Below, piece by piece: positions 1-5,005 of a stretch of DNA of 7,314 nucleotides (position 1 is the stretch's first letter; every line of letters begins with the position of its first letter). The notes beneath the pieces were generated by a model. That model worked only from the letters and a program-made list of their open reading frames with translations, did no database searches and had not been told where the DNA came from. The position numbers were made by a program, and so were the translations under genes. The stretch is from assembly GCA_024650095.1 (NCBI GenBank), contig JANKMV010000101.1:1-7314 (forward strand). Reading direction: 5' to 3'. The DNA is from Bacillota bacterium. Its GTDB lineage: Bacteria > Bacillota > Dethiobacteria > Dethiobacterales > Dethiobacteraceae.

Positions 1-55
1 GTAACCAGTATTGAAAAGCGCATGATAAGGAAATCGAAAAGGTGCGCTTTTCTTA
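1..55. repeat. Dispersed repeat copy with 10-bp hairpin (partial, cut by window edge)
   Basis: By my hand alignment this stretch matches 3179-3233 at about 43 of 55 ungapped positions, so it is a copy of a repeat that also lies behind the tRNA cluster. Here the arms 13-22 (GAAAAGCGCA) and 43-52 (TGCGCTTTTC) pair perfectly over 10 bp around a 20-nt loop and are followed by two T residues. The hairpin could end transcription from upstream or structure the mnmM leader. In the other copy the pairing is largely lost. The 5' end of the repeat lies outside the window. Confidence 0.6.
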
Positions 56-73
56 AATGAAGGAGTGAAGCAG

Positions 74-628
74 ATGGACAAACCACTAGCTTTTGCACGA
101 GAGTTGGTGCAATCAGTCGTGAGCACCGGTGATATTGTGGTAGATGCCACTTGTGGTAACGGCCATGATACTATCTTTTTGGCACAATTAGTTGGTGCAG
201 AGGGACAAGTCTATGCCTTTGACATTCAAAAGACGGCCATTGAGATCACGCAAAAAAAGGTTATAGATGCAGGATTGCAAAAATGTGTGACGTTCGTTGA
301 AGCAAGCCATGCTGAGGCGGCTCATTGGCCGCAAGAACCCAACGCAGCCGTCATGTTTAACCTAGGTTACCTGCCCGGAGGAGATCATGCCGTGGTTACT
401 CGACCTGAAACTACAGTAGCGGCACTGCAAGTAGCTGTCAGGCGGTTAAGAGAGAACGGAGTAATTACCTTGGTCGTGTACACAGGTCATGATGGTGGTG
501 AGCAAGAATATCGATTTATTAGGGAATATTGTGCATCATTATCTCAACAAGATTTTGCGGTGTTAGAGTATCGCTTCATTAACCAGAAAAACCAGCCACC
601 CTTACTTTTAGCCATCGCTAGAGTGTGA
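74..628 (+). CDS. mnmM: tRNA 5-aminomethyl-(2-thio)uridine34 methyltransferase, MnmM/YtqB family
   Basis: This is a class I SAM-dependent methyltransferase of 184 residues, close to the usual length of the YtqB/MnmM family (Pfam rRNA_methylase). The SAM-binding motif I is VVDATCGNG (residues 22-30), an acidic residue follows in YAFD (47-50), and the family hallmark NLGYLPGGD is at 96-104. Family members such as B. subtilis YtqB methylate nm5(s2)U34 to mnm5(s2)U34 in the wobble position of tRNAs; the cytosolic role here is inferred from those motifs. I chose ATG at 74 because AGGAG at 61-65 sits 8 nt upstream. The in-frame GTG at 65 overlaps that ribosome binding site. The gene stands alone, convergent with the Fe-S protein gene 40 bp away. 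No clear promoter is visible in the short upstream stretch. Confidence 0.88.
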   Translation: MDKPLAFARELVQSVVSTGDIVVDATCGNGHDTIFLAQLVGAEGQVYAFDIQKTAIEITQKKVIDAGLQKCVTFVEASHAEAAHWPQEPNAAVMFNLGYLPGGDHAVVTRPETTVAALQVAVRRLRENGVITLVVYTGHDGGEQEYRFIREYCASLSQQDFAVLEYRFINQKNQPPLLLAIARV

Positions 629-668
629 GACTGTCCCTAGGCAACATCGTCTGCCCGGGTTCAGTTGA

Positions 669-1403
669 TTACAAAATCATCTTGTACGCGCCATGAGGAC
701 AAACGGCAAGGCAGATACCGCATATACGTTTACCAAAGCGGCTACGTACTTCATTTTGGTAGTTATCACAGAGTTGGGGGGATAATCTTTCGCTTAAGGG
801 AACGTCAGGTGCAAAGAGAACCCCTTTAATGGCACCTGCAGGGCAAGCATCTTTACAAAGGGTGCAGTTACCGCATTGTATCTCCACGGGCTGGTCAGGT
901 GTTAAGGGTGCATTGGTAAGGATGGTACCGAGACGGATGCGGGGACCGAGCGCTTGATTTACTAGGCAACCGCTTTTACCAATCCAACCTAACCCAGCAA
1001 GCACGCTTGCAAGGCGATGTGAAAAAATACTCTCTAGTTTTTCTTCTCCGATACGTTGGGAGGAGGGAATGGGAAAGGCCTCATAACCTCTGTGTTCTAG
1101 TTGGGCTGTTATGCGGAGGGCCAAATCATCAATGATTGTATTGACAGCACGATAATAATGCAAGTAGGTGTGGGTAGGACCAGTTTTTAATTCCTCAATT
1201 ACTGAACGTGGAAAGGGTATGATAAAGGAGAGAGCTCTGGTAAATCGCTGTAGGTGTGGAGCTGCATGTGCCATCATAGCCTCAGTTGCTGATGATAAAT
1301 CGGCCACTCCTGCTTCGGCGGCTCCATGCTTTAGTAGAATGGCCATCATATCATCTTTTAATGTTTCTGCCGGAGGTGAAGGTTGATCATTATTATTATT
1401 CAT
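669..1403 (-). CDS. QueG-like double [4Fe-4S] cluster protein
   Basis: The 244-residue product belongs to the COG1600 / epoxyqueuosine-reductase-like group. Two ferredoxin-type cysteine sets are visible: C177, C180, C183 and C187 in CGNCTLCKDACP, and C212 plus C228, C231 and C235 in CGICLAVCP, enough for two [4Fe-4S] clusters. The core GLGWIGKSG (138-146) and RIRLGTILTNAPL (155-167) match the conserved QueG fold region. It is shorter than true QueG and lacks the C-terminal HEAT-like extension. The VDT-type segment carrying QueG's catalytic aspartate before GLGWIGK is not recognisable; PSSQRIGEEKLE (113-124) is in its place. I therefore do not call it queG. It is probably a cytosolic redox protein of unknown substrate. 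The ATG at 1403 has no good Shine-Dalgarno; a start at the internal MM (residues 19-20) is possible but has none either. The gene is divergent from rex. Confidence 0.8.
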   Translation of the reverse strand: MNNNNDQPSPPAETLKDDMMAILLKHGAAEAGVADLSSATEAMMAHAAPHLQRFTRALSFIIPFPRSVIEELKTGPTHTYLHYYRAVNTIIDDLALRITAQLEHRGYEAFPIPSSQRIGEEKLESIFSHRLASVLAGLGWIGKSGCLVNQALGPRIRLGTILTNAPLTPDQPVEIQCGNCTLCKDACPAGAIKGVLFAPDVPLSERLSPQLCDNYQNEVRSRFGKRICGICLAVCPHGAYKMIL

Positions 1404-1422
1404 AGTAGCAGAGTACCAAAAA

Positions 1423-1440
1423 TGTTGATAAAAATCAACC
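1423..1440. promoter_or_regulatory. Palindrome upstream of QueG-like gene, possible operator
   Basis: GTTGAT (1424-1429) and ATCAAC (1434-1439) form a perfect 6-bp inverted repeat around AAAA, 20 bp upstream of the Fe-S gene start. It lies between that start and the candidate promoter at 1462-1489, as an operator or leader hairpin would. Its arms resemble Rex half-sites only loosely and their spacing differs, so I do not assign a regulator. Confidence 0.3.
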
Positions 1441-1461
1441 TGCTGTATTCATATATGTCCA

Positions 1462-1489
1462 ATTCTAAATCATTAAAATATTCAATCAA
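1462..1489 (-). promoter_or_regulatory. Candidate sigma-A promoter for QueG-like gene
   Basis: Read on the minus strand, TTGATT (1489-1484) and TAGAAT (1467-1462) are separated by 16 bp, a fair fit to TTGACA-N17-TATAAT. Transcription would begin near 1455, giving a leader of about 50 nt that contains the palindrome at 1423-1440. The region is AT-rich, so chance matches are likely. Confidence 0.35.
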
Positions 1490-1646
1490 TGGGCAGGAAA
1501 CGCTGTCTTGTATCTTGAATATAAAAATTTAGCTAGTTTTTTATTTGTATAATGGAAAATAATAGGAATTTAATTTCTTTTTTAGGGAATGGATAATGTA
1601 ATAAAAGTCTAAAATTATGAGTTTTTATATTTTTTTATCGTATAGT

Positions 1647-1664
1647 GTGTTAAAATGATAACAA
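1647..1664. promoter_or_regulatory. Rex-operator-like site upstream of rex (candidate autoregulation)
   Basis: GTGTTAAAATGATAACAA matches the clostridial Rex operator pattern TTGTTAA-N4-TTAACAA at 12 of its 14 defined positions. The mismatches are the first G and the A opening the right arm. It overlaps the TAAAAT -10 candidate (1651-1656) and lies 59 bp before the rex start. Rex commonly represses its own gene, so the position fits. The call rests on pattern matching by eye. Confidence 0.5.
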
Positions 1665-1703
1665 TATTTGCACAACTTACATGAATAAAATAAAAAGATG
1701 TAC

Positions 1704-1713
1704 AAGGAGGAGG
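1704..1713 (+). promoter_or_regulatory. Strong ribosome binding site of rex
   Basis: AAGGAGGAGG is an extended anti-16S match placed 10 nt before ATG 1724. It fixes the rex start and suggests efficient initiation. Confidence 0.8.
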
Positions 1714-1723
1714 TACGAAAAAC

Positions 1724-2371
1724 ATGTCTCGACGTAATGCACCTAAATCTGTTGTTAAGCGTTTACCTGTCTATTTGAGGATCTTAGATAGCCTCATCCG
1801 CCGTGATGTGGAGATTATCTCCTCTCGAGTCCTTAGTGAGGAAACTGGCTTCACGGCAGAGCAAATTCGCAAAGATCTCGCCTATTTTGGCGCGTTTGGC
1901 ACTCGTGGTACAGGGTATAATACCAGTTACCTCAGAGAAAAACTACTACGCATTATTGGCCTGGATCGGCAAACAAAAATTATTGTTGTTGGCTTTGGTC
2001 ACTTGGGCAAGGCATTGACTCGCTATAATGTCTCGAAAAACCCGTATGTAGATATTATTGGTGTATTTGATATTAATCCAGAGGAGCTTCATACGGATAT
2101 TCCAGATCTAAAGATTCATAGCATGGAGATGCTACCCGAGGTTATTCTGGCAGACCAGGTAAAGGTCGCAATGATAACAGTACCGGCTGATGTTGCGCAG
2201 AGTGTTGTTGATTTACTTGTGGATAATGGTGTGACAGCGATCCTTAATTTTGCACCAACAAAGATTAATGTGCCTGAACATGTTTATGTTCATAATGCAG
2301 ATTTAACCATTGAATTACAAAGTCTTATCTACTACTCACTAGAAGATGAAAAGCAACCGGAACCGGAATAA
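1724..2371 (+). CDS. rex: Redox-sensing transcriptional repressor Rex
   Basis: The 215-residue product is full-length Rex. An N-terminal winged helix (about 1-75) contains the family signature RKDLAYFGAFGTRGTGY (49-65). The Rossmann NAD(H) domain follows with GFGHLG (90-95, GxGxxG) and the acidic FDINP (115-119) at the end of beta-2. The C-terminal helix ELQSLIYYSLE (197-207) is the domain-swapped dimer helix. Rex dimers bind DNA when NAD+ is high and leave when NADH rises, releasing fermentation and respiration genes; this is family knowledge. The start is set by a strong ribosome binding site. A Rex-like site upstream suggests autoregulation. No terminator is visible after the stop; the tRNA-Asp promoter begins only 20 bp downstream. 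Its target genes are not in the window, unless the divergent Fe-S gene is one. Confidence 0.96.
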   Translation: MSRRNAPKSVVKRLPVYLRILDSLIRRDVEIISSRVLSEETGFTAEQIRKDLAYFGAFGTRGTGYNTSYLREKLLRIIGLDRQTKIIVVGFGHLGKALTRYNVSKNPYVDIIGVFDINPEELHTDIPDLKIHSMEMLPEVILADQVKVAMITVPADVAQSVVDLLVDNGVTAILNFAPTKINVPEHVYVHNADLTIELQSLIYYSLEDEKQPEPE

Positions 2372-2390
2372 TTTACCTTAATCTTACCTG

Positions 2391-2419
2391 TTGACTTTTG
2401 TGCAAGGCTTGTGTATACT
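2391..2419 (+). promoter_or_regulatory. Promoter of tRNA-Asp
   Basis: TTGACT (2391-2396) and TATACT (2414-2419) are separated by exactly 17 bp, a near-consensus sigma-A promoter. Transcription would start near 2426, about 13 nt before the mature tRNA. Confidence 0.8.
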
Positions 2420-2438
2420 GTAAAAGTGCCTTAAGCGC

Positions 2439-2515
2439 GGAGCTGTGGTGTAGAGGCCTAACATGCCTGCCTGTCACGCAGGAGACCGCGGGTTCGACTC
2501 CCGTCAGCTCCGCCA
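2439..2515 (+). tRNA. tRNA-Asp (GTC)
   Basis: The acceptor stem GGAGCTG (2439-2445) pairs with CAGCTCC (2505-2511), followed by discriminator G and encoded CCA. The anticodon stem CCTGC/GCAGG (2466-2470 / 2478-2482) encloses loop CTGTCAC, giving anticodon GTC at 2473-2475. The T loop is TTCGACT (2493-2499). First gene of the tRNA cluster. Confidence 0.96.
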
Positions 2516-2540
2516 TTTATTATTTTGTAAAAAGCTTTTA

Positions 2541-2563
2541 TCACTTTACATGTGGTAAAGTGA
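2541..2563. other. 9-bp inverted repeat between tRNA-Asp and tRNA-Phe
   Basis: TCACTTTAC (2541-2549) and GTAAAGTGA (2555-2563) pair perfectly around ATGTG. No T tract follows, so it is a poor intrinsic terminator. It may be an RNA-processing hairpin or an operator. The 112-bp spacer around it has no convincing second promoter: TTTACA at 2545 and TATATA at 2570 are 19 bp apart. Confidence 0.4.
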
Positions 2564-2627
2564 CTAATGTATATATAAACGTAATATTTGTGTTGAGGAA
2601 CAAAGAGGGCAAAGGGTCTTCTTATTT

Positions 2628-2703
<76 letters not shown>

Positions 2704-2704
2704 T

Positions 2705-2779
2705 GCGGAAGTAGCTCAGTGGTAGAGCATCGCCTTGCCAAGGCGAGGGTCGCGGGTTCGAATCCCGTCTTCCGCTCCA
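2705..2779 (+). tRNA. tRNA-Gly (GCC)
   Basis: Acceptor stem GCGGAAG (2705-2711) pairs with CTTCCGC (2769-2775), followed by discriminator T and encoded CCA. Anticodon stem TCGCC/GGCGA encloses loop TTGCCAA with anticodon GCC at 2737-2739. It starts one base after the tRNA-Phe CCA. Confidence 0.96.
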
Positions 2780-2792
2780 TAGCTAAATAATA

Positions 2793-2817
2793 AAGGCGCA
2801 CTTGGTGCGCCTTCCTT
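2793..2817 (+). terminator. Terminator hairpin after tRNA-Gly
   Basis: AAGGCGCAC (2793-2801) and GTGCGCCTT (2805-2813) form a perfect 9-bp stem with a TTG loop, followed by CCTT. The T tract is short, but the place, just after tRNA-Gly and before a new promoter, fits an intrinsic terminator. Confidence 0.65.
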
Positions 2818-2839
2818 AATCAAATAGTGGCCGTCGAAC

Positions 2840-2869
2840 TTGACGCTCGGTCACAAGATATGCTATCAT
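2840..2869 (+). promoter_or_regulatory. Promoter of tRNA-Cys / tRNA-Leu
   Basis: TTGACG (2840-2845) and TATCAT (2864-2869) are 18 bp apart. With the terminator just upstream, this defines a second transcription unit for tRNA-Cys and, probably, tRNA-Leu. Confidence 0.65.
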
Positions 2870-2891
2870 GAGTATGCAAAAAAAGATACGG

Positions 2892-2966
2892 GGCGACATA
2901 GCCAAGTGGTAAGGCAGAGGACTGCAAATCCTCTATTCCCCGGTTCAAATCCGGGTGTCGCCTCCA
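2892..2966 (+). tRNA. tRNA-Cys (GCA)
   Basis: Acceptor stem GGCGACA (2892-2898) pairs with TGTCGCC (2956-2962), followed by discriminator T and encoded CCA. Anticodon stem GAGGA/TCCTC encloses loop CTGCAAA with anticodon GCA at 2924-2926. The T loop is TTCAAAT. Confidence 0.96.
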
Positions 2967-3004
2967 TTTTAATTATTTAACAGACTTACATTATAAATAA
3001 AATT

Positions 3005-3092
3005 GCCGAAGTGGCGGAACTGGCAGACGCAAGGGACTTAAAATCCCTCGGTCCAAAAGATCGTACCGGTTCGATTCCGGTCTTCGGCACCA
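3005..3092 (+). tRNA. tRNA-Leu (TAA)
   Basis: Class II tRNA of 88 nt with a long variable arm. Acceptor stem GCCGAAG (3005-3011) pairs with CTTCGGC (3082-3088), followed by A and encoded CCA. Anticodon stem AGGGA/TCCCT encloses loop CTTAAAA with anticodon TAA at 3039-3041. The 38-bp gap after tRNA-Cys shows no strong promoter, so cotranscription is likely. Confidence 0.95.
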
Positions 3093-3101
3093 ATTGAAAT
3101 T

Positions 3102-3132
3102 AAAAAGGGGGTGCATTTGCACTCTCTTTTTT
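3102..3132 (+). terminator. Intrinsic terminator of the tRNA cluster
   Basis: AAAAAGGGGGTGC (3102-3114) pairs with GCACTCTCTTTTT (3119-3131), including three G-T pairs, around ATTT. The 3' arm runs into a six-T tract at 3127-3132. It lies 10 bp after the tRNA-Leu CCA. Confidence 0.85.
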
Positions 3133-3140
3133 CCGTTGGT

Positions 3141-3239
3141 AAGAAAATTATATTACTTGCAGTTAGCAAGTGGCTAATGCAACCAGCATTGAAATGCGCG
3201 CGATAAGGAAACTGAATAAGTGCGTCCTTCTTACGCCGC
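3141..3239. repeat. Dispersed/tandem repeat, copy A
   Basis: This 99-bp unit is followed directly by a second, degenerate copy, and its right half matches the window start (positions 1-55). It contains a bulged hairpin, GCA-g-TTAGC (3159-3167) with GCTAATGC (3173-3180). No ORF fits the unit on either strand. The phase and boundaries are my choice. Confidence 0.6.
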
Positions 3240-3293
3240 AAGGAAATTATATCGCCTGCATTTAGCTAGCAGCGAGTTTGCCAATATTGAAAA
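3240..3293. repeat. Dispersed/tandem repeat, copy B (partial)
   Basis: Starting with AAGGAAATTATAT, it matches the first 33 bases of copy A at 25 positions. After a one-base gap it ends with the shared ATTGAAA. The internal hairpin seen in copy A is decayed here. The copy breaks off before the right half of the unit and lies just before the end of the convergent membrane-protein gene. Confidence 0.5.
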
Positions 3294-3316
3294 TCTATAT
3301 TTTGCTACTTATCTTA

Positions 3317-3772
3317 TTAGCTTTTTAGAGCTTCCGAGTCAACGATTAAATGGGTGAAGAGAGCTAAACCTAAACCAAAGAAGAGGTGAGCTATAAGGGT
3401 TACCACCACACCCATAGGGCTCTGAGGTAGTTTATCAAAAGCTATTCTGCCTAAGAATGTACCGAAGAGTCCTACCCAGGTAATGAGGCCAAAGCCTATT
3501 CCTTTAATCCACAAATAATCGGAGGCTGTGTAATAAATAAAATACACAAAAATGACACCCAAGATGGCGGTAACGATTAAATCCACCGTGCCGCCGATAA
3601 AGTATGTAAGGGGAGTAAAAAGATCTTTTTTAGCCAAGAATGGGGTAGCTGTGATTTGCCAGAAAACCACATTTGTGAATTTTAAAGAAAAGGCCAGATA
3701 GTTAAAGGCAAGCTTTACTACGTCGGCTAAAATACCAACGGCGATACCAGCAATGATTTTGTCCTTGATCAT
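3317..3772 (-). CDS. Small four-helix membrane protein, function unknown
   Basis: The 151-residue product has four likely transmembrane segments, at about 6-28, 56-80, 88-110 and 118-140, with short loops and no cleavable signal. It has no recognisable catalytic motif. Features that may be conserved are the D16 and K20 pair in helix 1, the GGTVD stretch at 60-64, and FGTFLGRIAFDKLP (103-116) between helices 3 and 4. I do not recognise the family. The start ATG has a good ribosome binding site, GGGAGGT at 3784-3778 on the minus strand. Upstream on the same strand is a possible broken one-helix gene that may have been its operon partner. It is divergent from the sigma-factor operon, with no evidence of a functional link. 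Confidence 0.8.
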   Translation of the reverse strand: MIKDKIIAGIAVGILADVVKLAFNYLAFSLKFTNVVFWQITATPFLAKKDLFTPLTYFIGGTVDLIVTAILGVIFVYFIYYTASDYLWIKGIGFGLITWVGLFGTFLGRIAFDKLPQSPMGVVVTLIAHLFFGLGLALFTHLIVDSEALKS

Positions 3773-3891
3773 AAGCGACCTCCCAGTTGTATTTTTTCAA
3801 AGTCCAAGCTGTCACCACACCATAAATTATAAGACTTAATAGCATAACAACAACATCACCCGACAGAATCTTTTCGCTCCAGCTGTTGCAT
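3702..3891 (-). pseudogene. Possible frameshifted small one-helix membrane protein gene
   Basis: On the minus strand, AGGAGG (3903-3898) sits 6 nt before an ATG at 3891, but that frame stops after 11 residues (MQQLERKDSVG, TGA 3858-3856). Dropping one G from the GGG run at 3861-3859 joins it to a frame reading DVVVMLLSLIIYGVVTAWTL then KKYNWE, a textbook single membrane helix with a positive flank. That frame runs on to a stop at 3702, overlapping the next gene. Either the gene is broken, the run carries a base error, or the open frame is chance. No other start with a ribosome binding site serves the hydrophobic frame. Confidence 0.35.
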
Positions 3892-4091
3892 ATTTATCCT
3901 CCTACGTAAAACTTCGTTATAGTATCCCCATAACTATTACAATTATTGAAGTAGGAAGGGAAAATTATCTAAGGGAAGAAAGATAGATAAAGGTGCTGTT
4001 TTTAAAAAATTAAATTCACATTAGTAGTTTAGAGCGCAACCTAAATGCAATAGTGCGTGTCTTATAGATGAAACCGGGCCGGGAGGATACA
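3892..4091. other. Intergenic region upstream of the sigma operon
   Basis: This 200-bp divergent gap holds the minus-strand ribosome binding site at 3898-3903. It also has a weak minus-strand promoter candidate, TTGTAA (3942-3937) and TATAAC (3921-3916) with only 15 bp between, and the ECF-type promoter candidate near the sigma start. The purine-rich stretch 3950-4000 shows nothing I can identify. Confidence 0.4.
4036..4062 (+). promoter_or_regulatory. Candidate ECF-type promoter of the sigma operon
   Basis: GCAACCT (4036-4042) and CGTGTCT (4056-4062) resemble the ECF pattern of an AAC-containing -35 and a CGT-containing -10. AAC to CGT is 15 nt, against the 16-17 usual for Bacillus ECF sigmas. 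Transcription would start near 4070, giving a short leader that still includes the ribosome binding site at 4081-4086. No comparable sigma-A promoter is visible here. This would imply autoregulation. Confidence 0.4.
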
Positions 4092-4664
4092 ATGCTTACA
4101 GAAACAGAACTCATTAAAAAATTAAAAAAGGGTGATGAGCAGGCTATTGGCATACTTTTGTCACGCTATAGTGATCGCCTACTGCGCATAGCTTTGGGGA
4201 TTTGTGGTGATAGGCAAGTTGCCGAAGAAGTTGTTCAGGATACCATGTTGCAGGCCTGTCGTAAAATTCATGGTTTTGAGGAAAAAGCCGCACTGTCAAC
4301 TTGGCTCTACCGCATCACAGTAAATCTAGCTAAGAACAGACTCCGCAATAATTGGTTCGGTCGAGTAATCCCATGGGAGCAGGAAAAAATGAATACGCTC
4401 GTGGCCCCAACGGCAGAGCAACCCGAGCACGAAGTGATTCATGATGAAAGACGTCGGCAGGTTTTGCATGATTTACAGCAGTTACCTGCTAAATACCGTG
4501 AAGTATTGGTGCTTTACTATCTTGAGGATCTAAGCATCACTCAAGTAAGTCATATTTTAGAACAGCCGGAAGGTACAGTGAAAAGCAAGTTGTCTCGCGG
4601 CCGTACCATCTTAAAGAACCGTTGGCTTGATAAGGAAGGTGAAATAGAACATGGATGCATTTGA
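4092..4664 (+). CDS. ECF-family RNA polymerase sigma factor
   Basis: The 190-residue product has the two-domain layout of ECF (group 4) sigma-70 factors. Region 2 spans about 20-88, with AEEVVQDTMLQACRKIHGF (44-62) and STWLYRITVNLAKNRLR (69-85) for core binding and -10 recognition. Region 4 spans about 119-178, with LPAKYREVLVLYYLEDLS (131-148) and the helix-turn-helix GTVKSKLSRGRTILK (161-175) for the -35 element. I chose ATG 4092 because GGGAGG (4081-4086) lies 5 nt upstream; the in-frame ATG at 4068 has no ribosome binding site and would fall at or before the expected transcript start. The stop overlaps the next gene by 14 nt, so the two are translationally coupled. It probably directs a small envelope-stress or surface-signal regulon, including this operon. 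Confidence 0.93.
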   Translation: MLTETELIKKLKKGDEQAIGILLSRYSDRLLRIALGICGDRQVAEEVVQDTMLQACRKIHGFEEKAALSTWLYRITVNLAKNRLRNNWFGRVIPWEQEKMNTLVAPTAEQPEHEVIHDERRRQVLHDLQQLPAKYREVLVLYYLEDLSITQVSHILEQPEGTVKSKLSRGRTILKNRWLDKEGEIEHGCI

Positions 4665-5004
4665 ACAAAAATATAAAGAGAAACTTAAGCAAACGCTGGC
4701 TGATGTAACATTACCCAGTGATAAGAAGGAAGCTCTGCGTGCATCCATGATGCGGGAAATTGAAGTTAGCCGAAAAAGTGGGTGGCAGCAGTTTCGTACT
4801 AGTTGTTTAGCATTTTGGGAATCAACATATGAAATATCATTAGCCCCTGTAGCTGTGAGTGTATGCATTTTGCTCGTTGTGGTGGGGGTTAAGTACTTCT
4901 CCGTTGCTCCAGATGCCAAACCGCTTGAGCCAACCTATTTTATTCGACAAACGGATGCAGGACTGGAGATTACCCGTCTGGAAAATTTTAGGGAGGATCG
5001 TTAA
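4651..5004 (+). CDS. Putative one-helix anti-sigma factor
   Basis: The 117-residue product has a charged, helical N-terminal part (1-60), one transmembrane helix at about 63-83 (SLAPVAVSVCILLVVVGV core) and a short C-terminal tail of about 34 residues. It overlaps the sigma gene by 14 nt, the usual position and topology of an anti-sigma factor: a cytosolic sigma-binding arm, a membrane anchor and a small outer tail. The tail of 34 residues is too short for a typical sensor domain. There is no zinc-binding HxxxCxxC motif, so it is not a classical ZAS-domain protein. The role is inferred from context and shape, not from a recognised domain. AAGGTG (4636-4641) lies 9 nt before the ATG. Coupling to the sigma gene would keep the two in balance, and the following gene begins one base after its stop. 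Confidence 0.65.
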   Translation: MDAFEQKYKEKLKQTLADVTLPSDKKEALRASMMREIEVSRKSGWQQFRTSCLAFWESTYEISLAPVAVSVCILLVVVGVKYFSVAPDAKPLEPTYFIRQTDAGLEITRLENFREDR

Positions 5005-5005
5005 T

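Larger units (their letters stand above)
1404..1723. other. AT-rich intergenic region between QueG-like gene and rex
   Basis: This 320-bp divergent gap has no credible ORF. It holds three things described separately: a palindrome near the Fe-S gene, a candidate minus-strand promoter, and a Rex-operator-like palindrome near rex. The rest (about 1490-1640) is very AT-rich with T runs and shows nothing I can identify. A clear -35/-10 pair for rex is not evident; TATAGT at 1641-1646 and TAAAAT at 1651-1656 are the best -10 candidates, and the second is overlapped by the Rex-like site. Confidence 0.6.

Noticed and set aside
65..73. mnmM start at GTG 65
   Set aside because: The GTG overlaps the AGGAG at 61-65 that serves ATG 74.
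1168..1386. Plus-strand 72-codon frame inside the QueG-like gene
   Set aside because: It is antisense to a gene with clear cysteine and fold motifs.
3038..3241. Minus-strand open frame of 67 codons over tRNA-Leu and the repeat
   Set aside because: It is antisense to tRNA-Leu and its terminator and covers non-coding repeat sequence.
3141..3293. CRISPR array
   Set aside because: The units are about 99 bp, degenerate and adjoining, with no short identical repeats separated by unique spacers.
3775..3891. Selenocysteine reading of the TGA at 3858-3856
   Set aside because: The frame after the TGA (CCCYAIKSYN...) is not protein-like and I saw no SECIS-like hairpin directly after it; a frameshift explains the hydrophobic frame better.
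4068..4091. Sigma factor start at ATG 4068
   Set aside because: No ribosome binding site precedes it, the eight extra residues do not look like sigma region 2, and GGGAGG lies between it and ATG 4092.
4859..5005. N-terminal extension of the TPR protein to an ATG at 4859
   Set aside because: It would overlap the preceding gene by 146 nt in another frame and bury the membrane anchor. ATG 5006 has a good ribosome binding site and follows the stop at 5004.
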